Part shown: piece after piece, positions 7,718-16,885 of the stretch
Position numbering within the stretch: position 1 is the stretch's first letter
How the letters are laid out: every line of letters begins with the position of its first letter
DNA from: Aquimarina acroporae
Lineage (GTDB): Bacteria; Bacteroidota; Bacteroidia; Flavobacteriales; Flavobacteriaceae
Direction: 5' to 3'
NCBI RefSeq assembly: GCF_023195925.1
Contig: NZ_JALPRE010000001.1
Span: 744,001 to 808,000 of the forward strand
DNA length: 64,000 bases
Notes under the pieces: model-generated
Told to the model about the DNA's origin: nothing
The model's database searches: none
The model's input: only the letters and a program-made list of their open reading frames with translations
Translations under genes and position numbers: made by a program

Positions 7718-10700
7718 TTAATTGAAAATATACCTTAAACCAACTTGAGCCTGCCATCTGGATTCTAAACTGAAATCGTTTGCAAAAGTTCTGGTTTGAG
7801 AGGTGTCAAAAGTATACACTGGTGTTCCTGTATTATCGACACTAACTCCAATAGGCTGATCGTTAACAGGAATCTCTATAACCCCCCAGTCTGAATTCAA
7901 TAGGTTTCCAAAATTCAAAATATCAAGACTTAATTGAATCGTATTCGTTCTCTCTCCTATTTGAATATCATAATCTTGTAATAATTTCACATCCCATCTT
8001 CCTCTCCATGGACTCAGTATGGCATATTTCTCAGCATAACTCCCTCTTCTTTCTCGTAAGTAATCATCCTGCTGAATATATGCCTCGAGTGCTGTTCTTT
8101 GTGCTTCTCTGGCATTGAAATCTGCTCCTGTGAAGTTGTAGGTAGCCAACTCATCTGTAGTTGGAATATAAATTAAGTCATTCAACGGTGAACCATCTCC
8201 ATTAATATCTCCAGAATAGGTGTATGAGAACCTTCCGCCTTGAGCATACTCATAAAAAGCACCTATAGAAGTCCTCCATTGTTTATTCTGCCCGTAACTA
8301 AACGTCTTATTAATTTGCCCTACAATTCTATGCTTATCACCATATCTTGCTGTTGTACTTACTGCTTGATTTACATTACCCAATGCAGGGTTTCTGTCGA
8401 AAGCATCACTAGAAATCTCTGCATCTAAAGAACTTGCGTCTTCGGCTTCAAGAAAATTATAAGCAATACTAACAAACAGACCATTGTTAAAATTCTTCTG
8501 TAGCTTAAATGACCAGTTAAAAGAATATCCAACGTTTGTATTGGTAAATACATATGCGTTGGTAGGACCACCAAATTCATTTAACGCTCTATCAGAAAGC
8601 TGATATACAGGTCTATTATCTACACCATTAAGTGCGCCTGTTGGTACACCTAAACCATAGTTCCTTACCATTTGCGCATTCACATCTTCTGTATAGATCA
8701 AATCAGTTGTAGCAACGATTCCATTTTTAAATCGATAATCAAGTCCTAAACTATTTCTCCATACTTGTGGAAATCTAAAATCTGGAGCAGAAGTTGTATA
8801 GAAAAAGAAGTTCGGATTAGCCACCTGGTTCCCAATCCACACAAAAGGAAGACGACCAGTAAAAATTCCTGTACCTCCACGAATCTGAAACGAATTATCT
8901 CCTTTAACATCATAATTAAACCCAAACCTAGGAGACACCAAAAGTCTTCTTGTAGGCAAGTCTAAACTATTTAACTGGGTAGGGGTTCCATTTTCATCAA
9001 AATAAGTTATTCCTGGCTGGTAATTACCATCTGGAAATGTTCCTCCTGCAGCACGTTCTATATTTTCTGCAATTTTATCTTCGGTATCAAAATATAGCGG
9101 TTGATCGATTCTAAGTCCGTAAGTAAGAGTCAATTTATCACTCACTTTCCACTTATCCTGGGCATATATAGCAAACTGTCCGACGTTTGTTTCGGCCAAA
9201 GCCCAATTATCTGAAGCATTATTAGCATTAAATACATTTTGAGCATTGGCAAGTGCCGCTGCTATCGTTCCATTATTTATAGCTTCTTCAAAACTAGCTC
9301 CTGGGTTTAAAGGATCAGTACGAACACTTTGGAATGCATCAAAAAATGTACTTACTGGTCCAAGACCATTATCAGTATCTCCAGGAAAATCATAGACCCC
9401 CAGGTTAAAAGAATTATCAAATTCAAATCTTTCAAAAGTACCTCCAAAAGTAAGGGTATGATCCCCAGTTACAATATTTAAATTATTGGTAACCTGAAAG
9501 ACCTTTTGCTCTAAACGGTTATTGATTGAAAACGGTTCATGACCTGCTACTATATATCGAACTCCCTCTTGCTGAATATTGATTGGAGGTGCTGGTGCAG
9601 AAAAAGGATCTCTACTATCATCAAAAAAGGTATACCCTGCTTGAAATTTATTGGAAATATTTCCATTAGATCCAAAACTAGAGTTCAATTCAAGCAAAAA
9701 GGAACTAATTTTATTATTAATTCTATACCCTGAATTTCTAAACTGCAACGTTGTTAAATCCGGCCCTCTTCGCCCAATAGCTTCTGGGTTGGCAGGAAGA
9801 TCTCTTGATGCATCTAAGAAGTTATAAATTAATGCTAATCTATGTTTATCATTAATATTCCAATCTAGTTTTAAAATTCCTTTGGTAGATTCTGTATCGT
9901 GCGTATATCCTTCATAAGGTCCCGTTTGATACCCTAATGTGGCAAGTTGCTGAGAAACAAAATCAAGATCTTCTGCGGTAACACGAGATACATTAGCACC
10001 AGTCACTCCTGGTCTAGATGCTAAAAAATTTGAGCCCAAGTCTTCACGATCATCTTTTTCAAAATTTCCAAAAATGAACAATTTATTCTTGATTATTGGC
10101 CCACCAATGCTTACCCCGTACTGCGCCTGAGTAAGATCTGGAACTATAATATCATCATCTCCTACCTTATCTCCAGTCATATCCTGATTACGATAAAAAC
10201 CGTAAACTGTACCTTTCCATTGGTTGGTTCCACTTTTGGTTACAGCATTAACAGATGCACCGGTAAATCCTGCTTGAGTTACATCATAAGGTGCTGTAGA
10301 CACTTGAATCTGATCAATTGCGTCTAAAGAAATAGGTTGAGCATTGGTTTGACCTCCTGGTGTAGCAGCATCCAATCCGAATGGGTTATTAAAAATAGAA
10401 CCATCTAAACTAAAATTATTAAACTGATCATTTCTTCCCCCAAAAGAACCGTTACTAGATGCAGTTGGTTCTAACCTATAAAAATCTGCAGCAGAACGCG
10501 TGATTGTTGGCAATGATTTTAACTCTCTATTCCCAATACTTGTTTCTGCTCCTGTTCGCTCACTACTAAACGTGTTACTTTTATTAGATGTGATTACTAC
10601 CTCTTCTAGTTGATTATCATCTTCAACCATAACAATGTCTGCATTGTAGGTTTGTCCCAGCTGTAAAAACACGTTATCGATTAGTTGTTTTTTAAACCCT

Positions 10701-10945
10701 ACATAACTAATAGTGATTCGGTACGGCCCTCCCACTCTTAGGTTAATCAAGTCGAATCTACCGTCAAAATTTGTAACTCCTCCATAACTAGTTCCGGTTG
10801 GTCCATGAACTGCTGTTATGTTTGCACCAGGTAACAGTTGATTGGCATTGTCATAAACAACACCCGATATATTGGAGGTAGTTACCTGTGCGTTACCTAT
10901 AAATCCAACTATCGCAATGAATACAAGTAATAGAGTTTTTCTCAT
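7718..10945 (-). CDS. TonB-dependent outer-membrane receptor, Oar-like
   Basis: The 1075-residue protein carries a signal peptide (cleaved near GNAQ, residue 19), a carboxypeptidase-regulatory-like beta-sandwich (about 22-110, with GVTNFDGRFDL), the EEVVIT TonB-box-like segment near 114, a plug domain (about 120-250) and a long 22-strand-type barrel ending in a C-terminal aromatic (RYIFN). The combination and length match the Oar/OmpA-related TonB receptors of Bacteroidota, used for large or protein-derived ligands. No SusD gene is adjacent, which argues against a glycan-utilisation locus. The substrate is unknown. Confidence 0.9.
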   Translation of the reverse strand: MRKTLLLVFIAIVGFIGNAQVTTSNISGVVYDNANQLLPGANITAVHGPTGTSYGGVTNFDGRFDLINLRVGGPYRITISYVGFKKQLIDNVFLQLGQTYNADIVMVEDDNQLEEVVITSNKSNTFSSERTGAETSIGNRELKSLPTITRSAADFYRLEPTASSNGSFGGRNDQFNNFSLDGSIFNNPFGLDAATPGGQTNAQPISLDAIDQIQVSTAPYDVTQAGFTGASVNAVTKSGTNQWKGTVYGFYRNQDMTGDKVGDDDIIVPDLTQAQYGVSIGGPIIKNKLFIFGNFEKDDREDLGSNFLASRPGVTGANVSRVTAEDLDFVSQQLATLGYQTGPYEGYTHDTESTKGILKLDWNINDKHRLALIYNFLDASRDLPANPEAIGRRGPDLTTLQFRNSGYRINNKISSFLLELNSSFGSNGNISNKFQAGYTFFDDSRDPFSAPAPPINIQQEGVRYIVAGHEPFSINNRLEQKVFQVTNNLNIVTGDHTLTFGGTFERFEFDNSFNLGVYDFPGDTDNGLGPVSTFFDAFQSVRTDPLNPGASFEEAINNGTIAAALANAQNVFNANNASDNWALAETNVGQFAIYAQDKWKVSDKLTLTYGLRIDQPLYFDTEDKIAENIERAAGGTFPDGNYQPGITYFDENGTPTQLNSLDLPTRRLLVSPRFGFNYDVKGDNSFQIRGGTGIFTGRLPFVWIGNQVANPNFFFYTTSAPDFRFPQVWRNSLGLDYRFKNGIVATTDLIYTEDVNAQMVRNYGLGVPTGALNGVDNRPVYQLSDRALNEFGGPTNAYVFTNTNVGYSFNWSFKLQKNFNNGLFVSIAYNFLEAEDASSLDAEISSDAFDRNPALGNVNQAVSTTARYGDKHRIVGQINKTFSYGQNKQWRTSIGAFYEYAQGGRFSYTYSGDINGDGSPLNDLIYIPTTDELATYNFTGADFNAREAQRTALEAYIQQDDYLRERRGSYAEKYAILSPWRGRWDVKLLQDYDIQIGERTNTIQLSLDILNFGNLLNSDWGVIEIPVNDQPIGVSVDNTGTPVYTFDTSQTRTFANDFSLESRWQAQVGLRYIFN

Positions 10946-10996
10946 AGAAAGCTATCTAATTTTAATTGATGATTAATTTATCATAAAATTAAAATA

Positions 10997-11024
10997 AAAA
11001 GATCGCTCAAATGAGCGATCTTTT
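10997..11024 (-). terminator. Terminator of the rpsF-rpsR-rplI operon
   Basis: A perfect 12-bp stem (AAAAGATCGCTC / GAGCGATCTTTT) with a 4-base loop is followed by T-rich sequence on the minus strand. It lies 30 bases after the rplI stop. Confidence 0.85.
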
Positions 11025-11053
11025 ATATACTTATAAAGAGTTATTAACTTCTA

Positions 11054-11506
11054 TTACTTAGGCTGTGCTACGATTTCAAAAGCAACAGGTGTAATTACTT
11101 CTCTGTGAAGACGAACAGAAGCTTCATACTGACCTAAACGCTTTATTGTTCCTCCAGGTACAGTGATAAATTTCTTTTCTAACTCTACTCCTTCTTTTGC
11201 AAAAGCCTCAGAAACGTCTGCATTAGAGACAGAACCGAATAATTTATCTCCAGTTCCAACTTTTGCAGCTATTTTGATTTCTAAACCACCAAGTTGTTTA
11301 GCTAATTTTTGAGCATCTTCAATTTCTTTCTTTTCTTTGAAAGATCTTTGCTTTAAAGTTTCTGCAAGCACCTTCTTTGCAGATGGAGTTGCTAAAACAG
11401 CTAATCCTTGAGGGATTAAATAGTTACGACCGTAACCATTCTTCACTTCTACTACATCGTCTGCGAATCCTAGATTCTCAACGTCTTTCTTTAATATAAG
11501 TTCCAT
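11054..11506 (-). CDS. rplI: 50S ribosomal protein bL9
   Basis: The 150-residue protein has the bL9 N-terminal signature (MELILKKDVENLG then VEVKNGYGRNYLIPQGLA), a long connecting helix (about 41-75) and a C-terminal 23S-binding domain ending in the beta strand VAFEIVAQ. It is the third gene of the operon, 16 bases after rpsR. The length is normal for the family. Confidence 0.97.
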   Translation of the reverse strand: MELILKKDVENLGFADDVVEVKNGYGRNYLIPQGLAVLATPSAKKVLAETLKQRSFKEKKEIEDAQKLAKQLGGLEIKIAAKVGTGDKLFGSVSNADVSEAFAKEGVELEKKFITVPGGTIKRLGQYEASVRLHREVITPVAFEIVAQPK

Positions 11507-11522
11507 GATGTTACGACGAATT

Positions 11523-11819
11523 TTATTTTAATAAATCACCAACGTATGGCATCAATGCTAAGTGTCTAGCTCTTTTTACAGCAACACTTACTTTACGTTG
11601 ATATTTTAATGAAGTTCCTGTTAAACGACGAGGTAATAATTTACCTTGCTCATTTACGAATGCCATTAAGAAATCAGGATCTTTATAATCGATATATTTG
11701 ATACCTGACTTTTTGAAACGACAATACTTCTTATTTTTTGTAGTATCTATATTAAGTGGAGTAAGATATCTGATCTCTCCATCTTTTTTTCCTTTAGCTT
11801 GTTGTTCTATAGATGACAT
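11523..11819 (-). CDS. rpsR: 30S ribosomal protein bS18
   Basis: The 98-residue protein shows the bS18 core: [50 protein letters not shown]. The N-terminal 20 residues ([20 protein letters not shown]) extend beyond the E. coli protein, as is usual in Bacteroidota. It lies 2 bases after rpsF. Confidence 0.97.
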   Translation of the reverse strand: MSSIEQQAKGKKDGEIRYLTPLNIDTTKNKKYCRFKKSGIKYIDYKDPDFLMAFVNEQGKLLPRRLTGTSLKYQRKVSVAVKRARHLALMPYVGDLLK

Positions 11820-11821
11820 AA

Positions 11822-12160
11822 TTAAGCTTTTTGTTTGTTTCTATTTCTTCTCTTCTCTGCCCAAGCAATTGCATGCTTATCTAGCTTTACAGTAAGATAA
11901 CGCATTACTCGCTCGTCTCTTCTAAACTCAACTTCTAAAGCGTTGATTACTTCACCTGGTACCTGGTACTCAAATAAGTGATAAAAACCACTTTTCTTGT
12001 GTTGGATTGCATAGGCAAGCTTCTTAAGCCCCCAATCCTCTTTTGATATCATCTTGGCACCGTTAGAAACAAGAATGTCTTCGTATTTCTTAACTGTTTC
12101 CTTTATCTGATCATCAGATAAAACGGGATTCAAGATGAAAACAGTTTCGTATTGATTCAT
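11822..12160 (-). CDS. rpsF: 30S ribosomal protein bS6
   Basis: The 112-residue protein has the bS6 beginning [23 protein letters not shown] and the conserved [18 protein letters not shown] block, the ferredoxin-like fold that binds bS18 on the small subunit. It is the first gene of the operon, preceded by a full promoter at 12192-12222. In many bacteria this operon also holds ssb or priB; here it does not. Confidence 0.97.
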   Translation of the reverse strand: MNQYETVFILNPVLSDDQIKETVKKYEDILVSNGAKMISKEDWGLKKLAYAIQHKKSGFYHLFEYQVPGEVINALEVEFRRDERVMRYLTVKLDKHAIAWAEKRRNRNKQKA

Positions 12161-12191
12161 AAAAATCTAAGTTAAAAATTAAAATTGGCTG

Positions 12192-12222
12192 CAAAAGTAA
12201 GACTATTTTTCCGATTTTCAAA
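12192..12222 (-). promoter_or_regulatory. Promoter of the rpsF operon (full Bacteroidota consensus)
   Basis: On the minus strand a TTTG (12222-12219) is followed after exactly 19 bases by TACTTTTG (12199-12192), a perfect TAnnTTTG. The ATG is 32 bases further on. This is one of the two best promoters in the window. Confidence 0.8.
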
Positions 12223-12275
12223 CTAAAATACCACTTCGATGAAACACTGTTTTTATCGATAAAAAGCGTAAAATG

Positions 12276-12307
12276 TTTGGGGAAATAATATATATTCATT
12301 AATATTG
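12276..12307 (+). promoter_or_regulatory. Promoter of the LytTR response regulator gene
   Basis: TTTG (12276-12279) is followed after 20 bases by TAATATTG (12300-12307), one mismatch from TAnnTTTG. The ATG is 19 bases downstream. Confidence 0.55.
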
Positions 12308-12325
12308 TATTGGAATATATAACCT

Positions 12326-13039
12326 ATGCAAGTGGAACAATCACAATTAAAATGTGCGGTAGTAGATGATTCCCGCCTCCAAAGACTAGCCATCGTCAAA
12401 CTCATAGACGAACATTCTTCACTAGAACTAGTGGCAGAATGGAACAATGCTATTGAAACCAAAAATGGTTTGCTTGACACTCCTGTGGATTTATTATTCC
12501 TGGATATTGAGATGCCAATTCTTACCGGTTTTGACTTGTTGGATGATTTAGAAAACAAACCTCATATCATCTTTGTTACCGGTAAAACCAAATATGCTTT
12601 CAAAGCATTCGATTATGATGCAGTAGATTACTTGAGAAAACCAATCAAAAAAGATCGTTTTAATGCCGCCGTTGATAAAGCGTTAAGCATGTCAAGACTT
12701 AATTCTGAACATGCAGCTGTGGAAGATGATGATTACATTTTTGTAAAGAGTAACCTTAAAAAGCGTAAAATATTTTTGAATCAGCTAAAATATGTTGAAG
12801 CCTTAGGTGATTATGTAAAATTAATCATGGAAGAAGGTGATCCTATAGTAGTATTAGCTACGATGAAATCTTTTGAAGCACAATTACCAAGTGATCGATT
12901 CTTAAGAATTCATAAATCATATATTGTAAATCTTGATAAGGTTGAGCGATACAACAGTAGAAATATTGAAATCGCAGATGAAAAAATCCCGCTTAGTCGT
13001 CATAAAAAGCATTCTCTTATTGAAGCCTTAAACAGCTAA
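12326..13039 (+). CDS. LytTR-family response regulator
   Basis: The 237-residue protein joins a receiver domain (about 8-125) to a LytTR DNA-binding domain (about 135-237). The receiver keeps the acidic pair D14/D15, the phosphoacceptor D60 in FLDIEMP, T85 in VTGKT and K105 in LRKP, so it should be phosphorylated. The LytTR part has FVKSNLKKRKI, IHKSYIVNLDKV and the final helix. No histidine kinase of the usual LytS type lies next to it. It has its own promoter and terminator, so it is monocistronic. Targets are unknown. Confidence 0.93.
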   Translation: MQVEQSQLKCAVVDDSRLQRLAIVKLIDEHSSLELVAEWNNAIETKNGLLDTPVDLLFLDIEMPILTGFDLLDDLENKPHIIFVTGKTKYAFKAFDYDAVDYLRKPIKKDRFNAAVDKALSMSRLNSEHAAVEDDDYIFVKSNLKKRKIFLNQLKYVEALGDYVKLIMEEGDPIVVLATMKSFEAQLPSDRFLRIHKSYIVNLDKVERYNSRNIEIADEKIPLSRHKKHSLIEALNS

Positions 13040-13064
13040 AAAAAGAACACATACTATATACTTT

Positions 13065-13092
13065 AAAAATCCTGCTTTAACGCAGGATTTTT
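13065..13092. terminator. Bidirectional terminator between the LytTR gene and priA
   Basis: An 11-bp stem (AAAAATCCTGC / GCAGGATTTTT) with loop TTTAAC lies between two convergent genes. The right arm touches the priA stop codon. Confidence 0.8.
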
Positions 13093-15542
13093 TAGTAATT
13101 ATCAACATTGATAATGATTCGTACTCCCGAAAATTCTTTGATACTACTAAAAGTAGTATGTATTTTAAGAATTACTTCTTTTGTCTTTTGCAATGATTGA
13201 CCTTGAGGGATCTTTATAAGAATATTCTTATGGTACTGGTTTCTTATTCTTGAAATAGGCGGAAACTCTGGCCCCAAAACATGTTCTTTAAACACATTCC
13301 TCAAAGATTTTGCCAGCCACCCAGAAGCGTTATTAACCTTATTATAATCCTTATGTTTTGCGGTTAATTTAATCAACCTATAAAATGGTGGATATTTGTA
13401 CTGATGCCTTTCTTCTATTTGATCCTTAAACATTCCCGAAAAATCATTCACCGACACCTGTTGAAGGATTTGATGAAAAGGGTTATAAGTCTGCACCAGT
13501 ACTTTACCTCTCTTTTTTGTTCTTCCCGCACGACCAGCAACCTGCTGTATTAATTGAAAACTACGTTCATGTGCCCTAAAATCTGGGAAATTCAACAAAT
13601 TATCAGCATTCATAACCCCAACAAGACTTACTTTTCTGAAATCTAGCCCTTTGGACAACATTTGGGTTCCTACCATAATATCAACCTCACCTTGTTCAAA
13701 TCGATGTATTATTTTTTCGTAACCATGCTTACCACGCGTTGTATCCTGATCCATTCTTGCTATTTGATGATCAGGGAACAACTCTATAAGTTCTTTTTCG
13801 ATTTGTTCGGTTCCAAAACCTTTTGTAGACAGTTCGGTACTTTCACAAGCCATACACTTTTGTGGCATCGCAATATGATACCCACAATAATGACAACGTA
13901 GTTGATTTCTATAACTATGGAAGGTCAAACTCACATCACAGTTTGGGCATTGGGGAGAATGACCACAGGTATTACACTCTATCACCGGAGAATACCCTCT
14001 TCTATTTTGAAAAAGAATGACCTGCTCTTCCTGTTTTAAAGCATCTCGAATAGCTTCTAGGAGTGTATCACTGAAATGCCCTGTCATTTCCTTCTTTTTA
14101 TACTTGGTCTTAATATCTACCAGATTAATTTCTGGCATTAGCACATTACCATATCGTCGGGTAAGATTAACCAAACCATATTTATTTTGGATGGCATTAT
14201 AATAGGTTTCTAAAGAAGGAGTAGCCGAACCAAGTAAGACCTTTGCTTTGAACATTCTGGCCAAAACGATGGCTGCATCTCTTGCATGATATCTAGGTGC
14301 TGGATCATATTGTTTAAAGCTACTTTCATGTTCTTCATCAACAATTACTAGTCCCAAATCTGTAAACGGAAGAAAAATAGCCGATCTAGCACCAATTACA
14401 ATTTGTGCTTTTGACTTATTCTCCTTGATATTATTCCAGGCTTCTACACGCTCGTGCACAGAATATTTTGAGTGATATACTGTAAGCTTCTCTCCAAAAT
14501 ACATTTGCAGTCTACCTATAAGTTGTGTCGTAAGTGCTATCTCAGGAAGTAAATACAAAACTTGCTTTCCTTCATCAAGTGTTTTATTGATAAGTTGTGT
14601 ATACACCTCTGTCTTTCCAGAAGAAGTCACGCCATGCAATAAACACACTTCTTTTTCTTTAAAACTAGTTACTATACCATGTAAAGCTTCTTGTTGGTAT
14701 TCATTAAGCTGTTTAACGTCTTTACCTTCTCCTTCATAATTAACACGATCTATTTGTAGATGATATTCTTCTAAAATATTCTTACCTATTAAAGACTTTA
14801 TAACAGCCGAAGACACATTAGACGCATTTGCAAGTTCACTTACCTTTACAGGTTTTGTGTTTTGAGCTTGTAAAGTAAATAAATGCATAAGCACCTCTCT
14901 TTGTTTTGGTGCCCTGGTCATACTATCCAAAAGTGTTCTCAACGTTTCTTCTCCAGCATAAGAAGTATGAAGCTTAACATATCGCACCAACTTTGGTTTG
15001 TATTGCTCATAGATTTCTTCATGAAGACTTATTACATTTTTCTCGATTAATCGTTTAATAATAGGGAGTACGTTTTTCTTCCCCACAATATTCATAACCT
15101 CTTGTACTCTTAATATGCTTTGATATTGAAGTGCTTCATAAACCAAAAAATCATCATCCTTCAGCATAGTTTCATCTACAACTACATTATCTTTCCTACT
15201 AATAATGGTTTCACTTTCTAGCAAAAAGGCACTGGGTAACGCTGCACGCATAACCTCTCCTTTTGCACACATATAGTATTTAGAAATCCATGTCCAAAAT
15301 TCTAGTTGATGTATAGTTACTATTGGAGTTTCATCAAGAATGTGCTCTATTTCTTTTGGTTCATAAACCGCAGGTGGATTTTGATGTACTTTAGTGACCA
15401 AAGCCGCATATACCTTAGATTTTCCAAACTGAACTGCAACTCGCATTCCTGGTTTTATAAAACCTGCCTCATTAGCTGTTATACTATACGTAAACTCTTT
15501 ACTGAGCGGGATTGGGAGGATTACATCTATAAAATATGACAT
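13092..15542 (-). CDS. priA: Primosomal protein N' (replication restart helicase PriA)
   Basis: The 816-residue superfamily-2 DNA helicase loads the replisome at stalled forks. Visible parts are the N-terminal 3'-DNA-binding domain (FIDVILPIPL, KVYAALVTKV), Walker A HGVTSSGKTEVY near residue 305, the DEEH box near 400, four cysteine pairs of the zinc-binding insert (CNTCG, CPNCD, CHYCG, CMACE) around 520-570, and motif VI QVAGRAGR near 660. It is complete. A -7 promoter box lies at 15584-15591, and a terminator abuts the stop. Confidence 0.97.
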   Translation of the reverse strand: MSYFIDVILPIPLSKEFTYSITANEAGFIKPGMRVAVQFGKSKVYAALVTKVHQNPPAVYEPKEIEHILDETPIVTIHQLEFWTWISKYYMCAKGEVMRAALPSAFLLESETIISRKDNVVVDETMLKDDDFLVYEALQYQSILRVQEVMNIVGKKNVLPIIKRLIEKNVISLHEEIYEQYKPKLVRYVKLHTSYAGEETLRTLLDSMTRAPKQREVLMHLFTLQAQNTKPVKVSELANASNVSSAVIKSLIGKNILEEYHLQIDRVNYEGEGKDVKQLNEYQQEALHGIVTSFKEKEVCLLHGVTSSGKTEVYTQLINKTLDEGKQVLYLLPEIALTTQLIGRLQMYFGEKLTVYHSKYSVHERVEAWNNIKENKSKAQIVIGARSAIFLPFTDLGLVIVDEEHESSFKQYDPAPRYHARDAAIVLARMFKAKVLLGSATPSLETYYNAIQNKYGLVNLTRRYGNVLMPEINLVDIKTKYKKKEMTGHFSDTLLEAIRDALKQEEQVILFQNRRGYSPVIECNTCGHSPQCPNCDVSLTFHSYRNQLRCHYCGYHIAMPQKCMACESTELSTKGFGTEQIEKELIELFPDHQIARMDQDTTRGKHGYEKIIHRFEQGEVDIMVGTQMLSKGLDFRKVSLVGVMNADNLLNFPDFRAHERSFQLIQQVAGRAGRTKKRGKVLVQTYNPFHQILQQVSVNDFSGMFKDQIEERHQYKYPPFYRLIKLTAKHKDYNKVNNASGWLAKSLRNVFKEHVLGPEFPPISRIRNQYHKNILIKIPQGQSLQKTKEVILKIHTTFSSIKEFSGVRIIINVDNY

Positions 15543-15583
15543 TAATATTGCTAATGAAATGCTATAAAGTTGCGTTTATCAAA

Positions 15584-15591
15584 CAAAAATA
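15584..15591 (-). promoter_or_regulatory. -7 promoter element of priA
   Basis: TATTTTTG on the minus strand is a perfect TAnnTTTG box 41 bases before the priA ATG. The -33 element is not obvious. Confidence 0.4.
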
Positions 15592-15622
15592 CAAGTTTAC
15601 TGCATAGTATCTAATAAAAAAA

Positions 15623-15643
15623 CCCAATACATGATGTATTGGG
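15623..15643 (-). terminator. Terminator of the first chalcone-isomerase-like gene
   Basis: A 9-bp GC-containing stem (CCCAATACA / TGTATTGGG) with a 3-base loop is followed on the minus strand by seven T (15622-15616), 22 bases after the stop at 15666. Confidence 0.85.
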
Positions 15644-15665
15644 CTTTTAATATATGGGGTAAAAA

Positions 15666-16232
15666 TTATTCGCTTATTCCTAGCATTCCTCCCTTAATGA
15701 TTTGACAAGCCGGTTCATGTCCTAACCAGATTTTAAATAAAGCATATTTAAAATCTCTACCTTTAATAAAACCAAGCTCTTTACCATTTTTAAAAGTTTT
15801 AATTCCTTTTCCTTTTAAATATACCAAATCATAGTAGTCATTAATTTTCATAGGAGAATCAAAAAGCTTTAAAAAATCTTCAATTCTTGCATCTAAACTT
15901 TGAGTATTACCATACATAGCATCATCAAAACCTTTTCTGAAGACTTTAATCATTCTTTCATTAGTCACTTTCTTTGAAGCAATATTAAGTCTAATAGCCA
16001 TAGTTTCATCTGAATCTAAAACCTTTTTATCCTCATTATACTTTTGCTTGGTATATAAAGCTCCCGCATATGTTTTGAAAGACAATACTTTTCTCATTGC
16101 TCCACCATTGAAGGTTAACTCTTCTTCTCCGAAGGTTAATTTCTCAGGAACAACAATATCATCTATTCTTATTTGTCCGATAGCAGATATGCTAAATGCA
16201 ATCAAAAATGTTAGGGTAATTATTCTGTTCAT
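15666..16232 (-). CDS. Exported chalcone-isomerase-like protein (paralogue 1)
   Basis: This 188-residue protein has a signal peptide (cleaved near SAIGQ, residue 20) and the bacterial chalcone-isomerase-like fold: a beta strand LTFNGGAMRKVLSF, the YAGALY element, the DETMAIRL strand, a helix MIKVFRKGFDDAMYGN, and a C-terminal GRDFKYALFKIWLGHEPA. Plant members close flavanone rings; bacterial periplasmic members have no settled function, and fatty-acid or heme-like ligand binding has been suggested for relatives. Two paralogues lie upstream (16886-17449 and 17598-18158). All three end in the same GMLG motif. Confidence 0.8.
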   Translation of the reverse strand: MNRIITLTFLIAFSISAIGQIRIDDIVVPEKLTFGEEELTFNGGAMRKVLSFKTYAGALYTKQKYNEDKKVLDSDETMAIRLNIASKKVTNERMIKVFRKGFDDAMYGNTQSLDARIEDFLKLFDSPMKINDYYDLVYLKGKGIKTFKNGKELGFIKGRDFKYALFKIWLGHEPACQIIKGGMLGISE

Positions 16233-16347
16233 AGTTTTGTTATTTATAGATTACCTAGGTTTAGTTCTATAATTTTCGAAAAACTAACAGAAGTAAAATG
16301 TTAAATTTTACTAAACGTCCTAAAAAAGATACTAATTAGTGATCACT

Positions 16348-16776
16348 CTATATGCGTATCCACTGTTGGGTTCTATAAAGAAATGCTATATATCCTCTTA
16401 CATTTAAAACTTTTGGATCATCTTCATCAACCCAAATTTTACAACGATATACTTTTCCATTTTCTGGGTCTAAAATGGTTCCGTCTTCATATTCATCACC
16501 ATCTTTTTTAAGGTTTTTCATAATCACCAACCCTTCAATAGGTTTATTATAATCCTCTCCTTTACATTCTGTACAAAGATTTCCTCTTTCAGATTCGGTA
16601 AGTATTCGATCTATTTTACCATAAACCTTATCTCCCTTTTTATATATCTCGACTATAGACCTTTCTTTACCTGTATTATCATCAATGGTTTTCCATTTAC
16701 CCAATATTTGTTCTTGGGCAGAGATTGTTCCTGATATTAATATTAGGACAACAATAAAAAAATTAGTTAACCGCAT
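16348..16776 (-). CDS. DUF2147 exported protein
   Basis: A 142-residue protein with a signal peptide (to about residue 20, SAQEQ) and the DUF2147 pattern: GKWKTIDDNTGKERSIVEIYKKGDKVYGKI, a CTECKG pair, DGTILDPENGKVYRCKIW and a C-terminal RGYIAFLYRTQQWIRI. The fold is a small lipocalin-like beta-barrel, and the two cysteines may form a disulphide. The role is unknown. The gene sits between two chalcone-isomerase-like paralogues but is separated from the upstream one by a strong terminator, so it is probably transcribed on its own. Confidence 0.85.
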   Translation of the reverse strand: MRLTNFFIVVLILISGTISAQEQILGKWKTIDDNTGKERSIVEIYKKGDKVYGKIDRILTESERGNLCTECKGEDYNKPIEGLVIMKNLKKDGDEYEDGTILDPENGKVYRCKIWVDEDDPKVLNVRGYIAFLYRTQQWIRI

Positions 16777-16813
16777 AGTGTATTTCTTTTTTTAAGTTCA
16801 TTTATAAATTCTA

Positions 16814-16860
16814 ATGTAAACAAAAAGCTACCTTTAAGGAAGATAGCTTTTTGTTTACAT
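16814..16860 (-). terminator. Very long hairpin terminator after chalcone-isomerase-like paralogue 2
   Basis: The left arm 16814-16834 pairs with 16840-16860: 17 consecutive base pairs, one mismatch, then 3 more, with a 5-base loop. It includes the T-rich GCTTTTTG on the minus strand. It starts 26 bases past the stop at 16886. Confidence 0.75.
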
Positions 16861-16885
16861 ATATCTTATGTAGTATAATTTACTA

